Below, piece by piece: positions 61,042-64,000 of a DNA stretch of 64,000 nt. Each line of letters begins with the position of its first letter. Positions within the stretch are counted from its first letter, which is position 1. Source of the stretch: an uncultured Mollicutes bacterium (lineage in GTDB: Bacteria; Bacillota_I; Bacilli_A; RFN20; CAG-826); the NCBI GenBank assembly GCA_900540385.1, contig UQFY01000011.1, positions 1 to 64,000 of the forward strand. Reading direction: 5' to 3'. The position numbers were made by a program, and so were the translations under genes. Below the pieces are notes generated by a model. That model had not been told where the DNA came from. It was given only the letters and a program-made list of their open reading frames with translations, and did no database searches.

Positions 61042-63549
61042 TTAAGCTGCCTTATGGCAAACAAAGGTGAACTTAGGCGTAGATTGATATGTGTTTGTAC
61101 CGAAATAGATATCGCAATAAGTTCCTTTATAACATTCCTTATTGGAGGAATCTAATCCCTTGGTATAACCACATTTTAAGAGATAGGCCGCATATTTGTT
61201 GGCGTAGATTTGACGATCAGAGCTTGTTCCGCAACTCTTATCCAAACTAATCTCTAAAGTCACGCCATCAATTGGACCATAACTAAATGGATAAGAAGAA
61301 TCGGTGTAATCAAGAGCAAGATATGGTACGGAATCGGCTGCAGTTTTTGCATCCGCATCAGACATTCCGAGTTTTTCTTTGAAAACCTTTAACAATTGAT
61401 AGTTATAGAAACTTGCATAACCCGTTTCCCATGTTAACCAAGAAGAATTCGCTTTTAATGGAGAGAAATCGATGAAATCCTTATCGGAGAAATAGAATTT
61501 ATCATTCTCCACGCTGATAGATTGATAGTTAAAGGAGAGTTTACGGTATCCGCCATTATTCGGAGACCAATATTCATAGGTAGAAACCTTACCATCTTCC
61601 CCTAAGGTGATGTAGGTATCGTAATCTTTTGCATCATCGTCATCTTTAGGGAACATCGTTAAGCCAACGCCATCGACAAAAGGTTTCACCGCATATTTGT
61701 TCTCAGAGACTTTGGTGAATAATTCAGGATGAGTGCTAAAAGACATGAAATCAGAGAGAGTTTTGCCCTTTTGAACATCACCAGAACGAACCGCTCTACC
61801 TTCAAAATGATCCGAAGGATCTTCCGTTTCGGCATTTTTATAAATTAGTTTATAGCTGATGCTAAATGGCTGGACGCCATCTTCCGTCTTTAAATATCCG
61901 TAGCTTTCTTTTCCAGAGAATTCTGGGACATAGAAAGAATAATCCCCGGTATGGTAATAATCACCGATATCACGATTGGTGATGGTGTTATTATTGGAAT
62001 TATTGATTTCATGCGCTTGCCAAACGTTATTATCGTTTTGGAAATAAGAGAAAGCAGTGCTTAATTTTTGATAATCCTCTTCTTCGGAGTTAACGGCATA
62101 CTTTTCTAAAGAAATAGCGGTAGGTGTTTCGAGATTGGTTACGAATTCGTAATGATGCCCATCGGTATAGGTATAGCCTAATCCGTGGAAAGATAAGGCG
62201 TTATTCTCATATGTAAGATCTAAGGAACGAATATTTCCGAAGGTAACATAGTTATAGTCGCAAAGGGATTCAATTATGCCATCGGCTCCTGGACCAAAAT
62301 AATGGTAGGAACCATCATCTGTTTTTCTACAGGCTAAAGGATCGAAATACTCCTTTAAGAAACGATAGGATAAATCTTCCCAAAGGTAAGAAGTACGTTT
62401 GCTAGCAATTTCATTATTCCCGTTAATATAGACTTCTTCGGCATAACCTGAAGCACTCTTACGGAGATATTGGCAATCATCGATAGCCCCACGGACATTA
62501 TCATAACGGTTATGAATCTTTTTCTCGTTTTCGTTTGCTTCCAAAGAAACACTTGCTTTCCAAGAGGAAACGCCTTCGCTAGAAATCTTATTCATTTCCG
62601 TTTTGGCTTTAATCTTATTATCAAGCGCCAACTTCGAAGCCTCTTCAGGCAAAGACTCCGTTGGTAAAGAGAAAGAAGAGATAAAATCTTCTAATTCTTG
62701 GTTCACTGTTTCGCCAACTTTCGTGAGGAATCCTTTTGCAAGAGGGACAATTCTCGTATTCTCATCATCGTTTGCATCTTCCCAAGTATAAAGTTGGATA
62801 ATAACGGACTTATCTTCTCTCACGCCAAAACGAACTTCGGCAATTCTTCCGGTTATGGAAGCATTTTTATACCCAAGCAAGGTCCCGCAAGCAACGATGA
62901 AGGCTTGCTTATCGGAATAAATGCCATGTTCCGCGTCATAAGAAACGAACTCTTCGGTTACACGGTTTTCTGGATTTGCTAAAGAACCAAGAAGGTTCAT
63001 GCGGTATAAGAAATCGTCTTCATTTGCAGGCGTTCTATAAGAAGCCCCATCAAGACGGTGGGCATTTGTAATCTTAATCGAGGAGCCTTCCTTATCGTAT
63101 TCGTAATAAATGTCATTAGGGAATTCCGTTTGGTTATAGCTCTTTAAAAGAAGGTAACCCGTATTGGCATAATTTCTTGTGATGTATTTACGAGTGACTG
63201 TATCTTTTAAAGTAGAAGTCACATTTCCTTCCGTATCATACATCTCGTATTCAACGGTATAGTTTCCGGAATTGGCAGCAGCCATAAGCGTGCTATAGAT
63301 GTAAGCTTTATCACCAGAATTTGTATCGATTGGAGGAACGTATTGAGAAGATTCGGAGCTTCCTTTTTGAGAATTGCTGCTAGAACTTTCGCTAGAAGAA
63401 TCTTTTCTAGAATCGTTACTAGAAGAAGGGGCAATGGAAGAAACGTTTTCTTCCGAAGGAATTGTATCATTACTGCTTTCATTCGTGCTTACGCAAGAAA
63501 GTAACATTCCTACGCTTAAGCACAACGGCATAAAATATCTTTTTTTCAT
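61042..63549 (-). CDS. Large surface lipoprotein of unknown function
   Basis: 835 residues. A lipoprotein signal (lipobox MLLSC near residue 19) is followed by about 55 residues of Ser/Asn/Glu-rich linker and then a long beta-rich, Tyr-rich mature part with no family I recognise. Two halves seem to share a phrase of the type Y-x-YD-x-EG and LDYTDSSYPFSYG; clear internal repeats are not evident. It has only two Cys near the C-terminal end (KCGYTKGL and CYKGTYC). GAGG precedes the ATG. It is divergent from the next lipoprotein gene and may share its regulation. Confidence 0.7.
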   Translation of the reverse strand: MKKRYFMPLCLSVGMLLSCVSTNESSNDTIPSEENVSSIAPSSSNDSRKDSSSESSSSNSQKGSSESSQYVPPIDTNSGDKAYIYSTLMAAANSGNYTVEYEMYDTEGNVTSTLKDTVTRKYITRNYANTGYLLLKSYNQTEFPNDIYYEYDKEGSSIKITNAHRLDGASYRTPANEDDFLYRMNLLGSLANPENRVTEEFVSYDAEHGIYSDKQAFIVACGTLLGYKNASITGRIAEVRFGVREDKSVIIQLYTWEDANDDENTRIVPLAKGFLTKVGETVNQELEDFISSFSLPTESLPEEASKLALDNKIKAKTEMNKISSEGVSSWKASVSLEANENEKKIHNRYDNVRGAIDDCQYLRKSASGYAEEVYINGNNEIASKRTSYLWEDLSYRFLKEYFDPLACRKTDDGSYHYFGPGADGIIESLCDYNYVTFGNIRSLDLTYENNALSFHGLGYTYTDGHHYEFVTNLETPTAISLEKYAVNSEEEDYQKLSTAFSYFQNDNNVWQAHEINNSNNNTITNRDIGDYYHTGDYSFYVPEFSGKESYGYLKTEDGVQPFSISYKLIYKNAETEDPSDHFEGRAVRSGDVQKGKTLSDFMSFSTHPELFTKVSENKYAVKPFVDGVGLTMFPKDDDDAKDYDTYITLGEDGKVSTYEYWSPNNGGYRKLSFNYQSISVENDKFYFSDKDFIDFSPLKANSSWLTWETGYASFYNYQLLKVFKEKLGMSDADAKTAADSVPYLALDYTDSSYPFSYGPIDGVTLEISLDKSCGTSSDRQIYANKYAAYLLKCGYTKGLDSSNKECYKGTYCDIYFGTNTYQSTPKFTFVCHKAA

Positions 63550-63596
63550 TTTTTAACCTCAGGATGACTACATAAATTTATCATTTTTTTAATTTC

Positions 63597-63624
63597 TTGA
63601 AAGAAAAAAATAATTCATTAGAAT
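63597..63624 (+). promoter_or_regulatory. Promoter of the last lipoprotein gene
   Basis: TTGAAA (63597-63602), a 16-nt spacer and TAGAAT (63619-63624), about 30 nt before the ATG. Confidence 0.6.
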
Positions 63625-63653
63625 AAAGAAGTTATCGCTTTTGGAGGATAATT

Positions 63654-64000
63654 ATGCCTAAGTCTAAAAAATATTTATCATTGCTTATCTTGCCTTTTTT
63701 ATTTTCTTGTGGGGAAAAGCCAAATGTTTCATCAAGCGAACCTGCTTCTTCAGAAACGCCAAGTGTTTCTAGCGAAATACCTACAAAGGATGTTTTTTCT
63801 TCCTTTATAGAGAAAGGAAAAACCAATATCGGGGTTTTTGAGATTCGCTCCACAGGATTCAGCTCGCCTATTTCTACTTATTCTTTCTATGGCGAAAAAG
63901 CTCAACTTCAACAATATAGTGATGATTTCAAAGAGTATTACAAAGAAGGATATAATGCGGACCTTCTTGATGGAGGGATCTTAATCAATGGGGAACAGGG
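63654..64000 (+). CDS. Lipoprotein, partial at window end
   Basis: An open frame from the ATG at 63654 runs off the window (115 codons visible). GGAGG lies 8 nt upstream and a good promoter precedes it. The signal MPKSKKYLSLLILPFLFSC gives a lipobox FLFSC (Cys19), followed by a Ser/Glu linker. The visible mature part (SFIEKGKTNIGVFEIRS) is not recognised. It belongs to the same style of surface lipoproteins as the minus-strand neighbour. Confidence 0.8.
   Translation, partial: MPKSKKYLSLLILPFLFSCGEKPNVSSSEPASSETPSVSSEIPTKDVFSSFIEKGKTNIGVFEIRSTGFSSPISTYSFYGEKAQLQQYSDDFKEYYKEGYNADLLDGGILINGEQ

Overview
The window reads as a chromosomal segment of a low-GC Gram-positive bacterium, most likely an uncultured gut member of the Bacilli (Erysipelotrichales/RF39-like). 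The signs are AT-rich codon use, strong AGGAGG ribosome sites, a single membrane with many lipoproteins whose mature N-termini are Ser/Glu-rich, no outer-membrane genes, and an ordinary genetic code: a tRNA-Trp with anticodon CCA is present, TGG is used for Trp and TGA is used freely as a stop. Taxonomy below class level is a guess.

Layout. 1-2.4 kb: two CNNM/CBS membrane proteins. 2.4-3.0 kb: a guanylate-kinase-like gene on the minus strand. 3.1-7.7 kb: a compact Tad (type IVc pilus-like) operon with a secreted protein, pseudopilins, a TadA ATPase, TadB, TadC and a small pilin candidate. It is followed by an acyl carrier protein, tRNA-Asn and tRNA-Glu, and a decayed serine-recombinase tail. 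8.9-12.1 kb: a membrane protein, a lipoprotein and an AbrB/ABC/permease operon. 12.4-30.1 kb: a coherent sugar-utilisation locus. It holds a LacI regulator with matching operators, two extracellular beta-helix glycoside hydrolases, a large accessory lipoprotein, a MalEFG-type importer, two GH65 phosphorylases, and one protein that fuses beta-phosphoglucomutase to the MsmK-type importer ATPase. The inferred flow is outside depolymerisation, import, phosphorolysis to beta-glucose-1-phosphate, then glucose-6-phosphate.

30.1-42.3 kb is accessory: an AlbA_2/HATPase gene bracketed by 68-bp repeats, a frameshifted InlB-repeat surface lipoprotein, an AAA ATPase with a nuclease-like tail, a RhuM-like gene, a PLD-helicase with an in-frame stop followed by a NUDIX gene, and a TetR regulator. 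42.4-49.5 kb: a FecCD-type iron ABC importer, a DUF5662-like gene, a Trk potassium system (two RCK proteins plus TrkH) and YqeY. 49.6-54.4 kb is an island after tRNA-Trp: an HTH gene, a methyltransferase-zinc ribbon-HNH fusion, a Cys-rich protein, 19-bp periodic repeats and a decayed IS3-like element.

54.6-64 kb: a GNAT acetyltransferase, lipoproteins, a tiny HYH-repeat protein, HTH and HD proteins, a SAM-I riboswitch in front of an N-formylglutamate-amidohydrolase-like gene, an AAA ATPase bracketed by identical 41-bp palindromic repeats, a sirtuin and two further lipoproteins.

Across the window, several genes without a Shine-Dalgarno site have a -10 element that places the predicted transcription start at the ATG, so leaderless mRNAs appear to be a recurrent architecture. 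The most interesting items are the metabolic-enzyme/transporter-ATPase fusion, the SAM riboswitch on a deformylase-like gene, the two genes bracketed by their own palindromic repeats, and the methyltransferase-HNH fusion.
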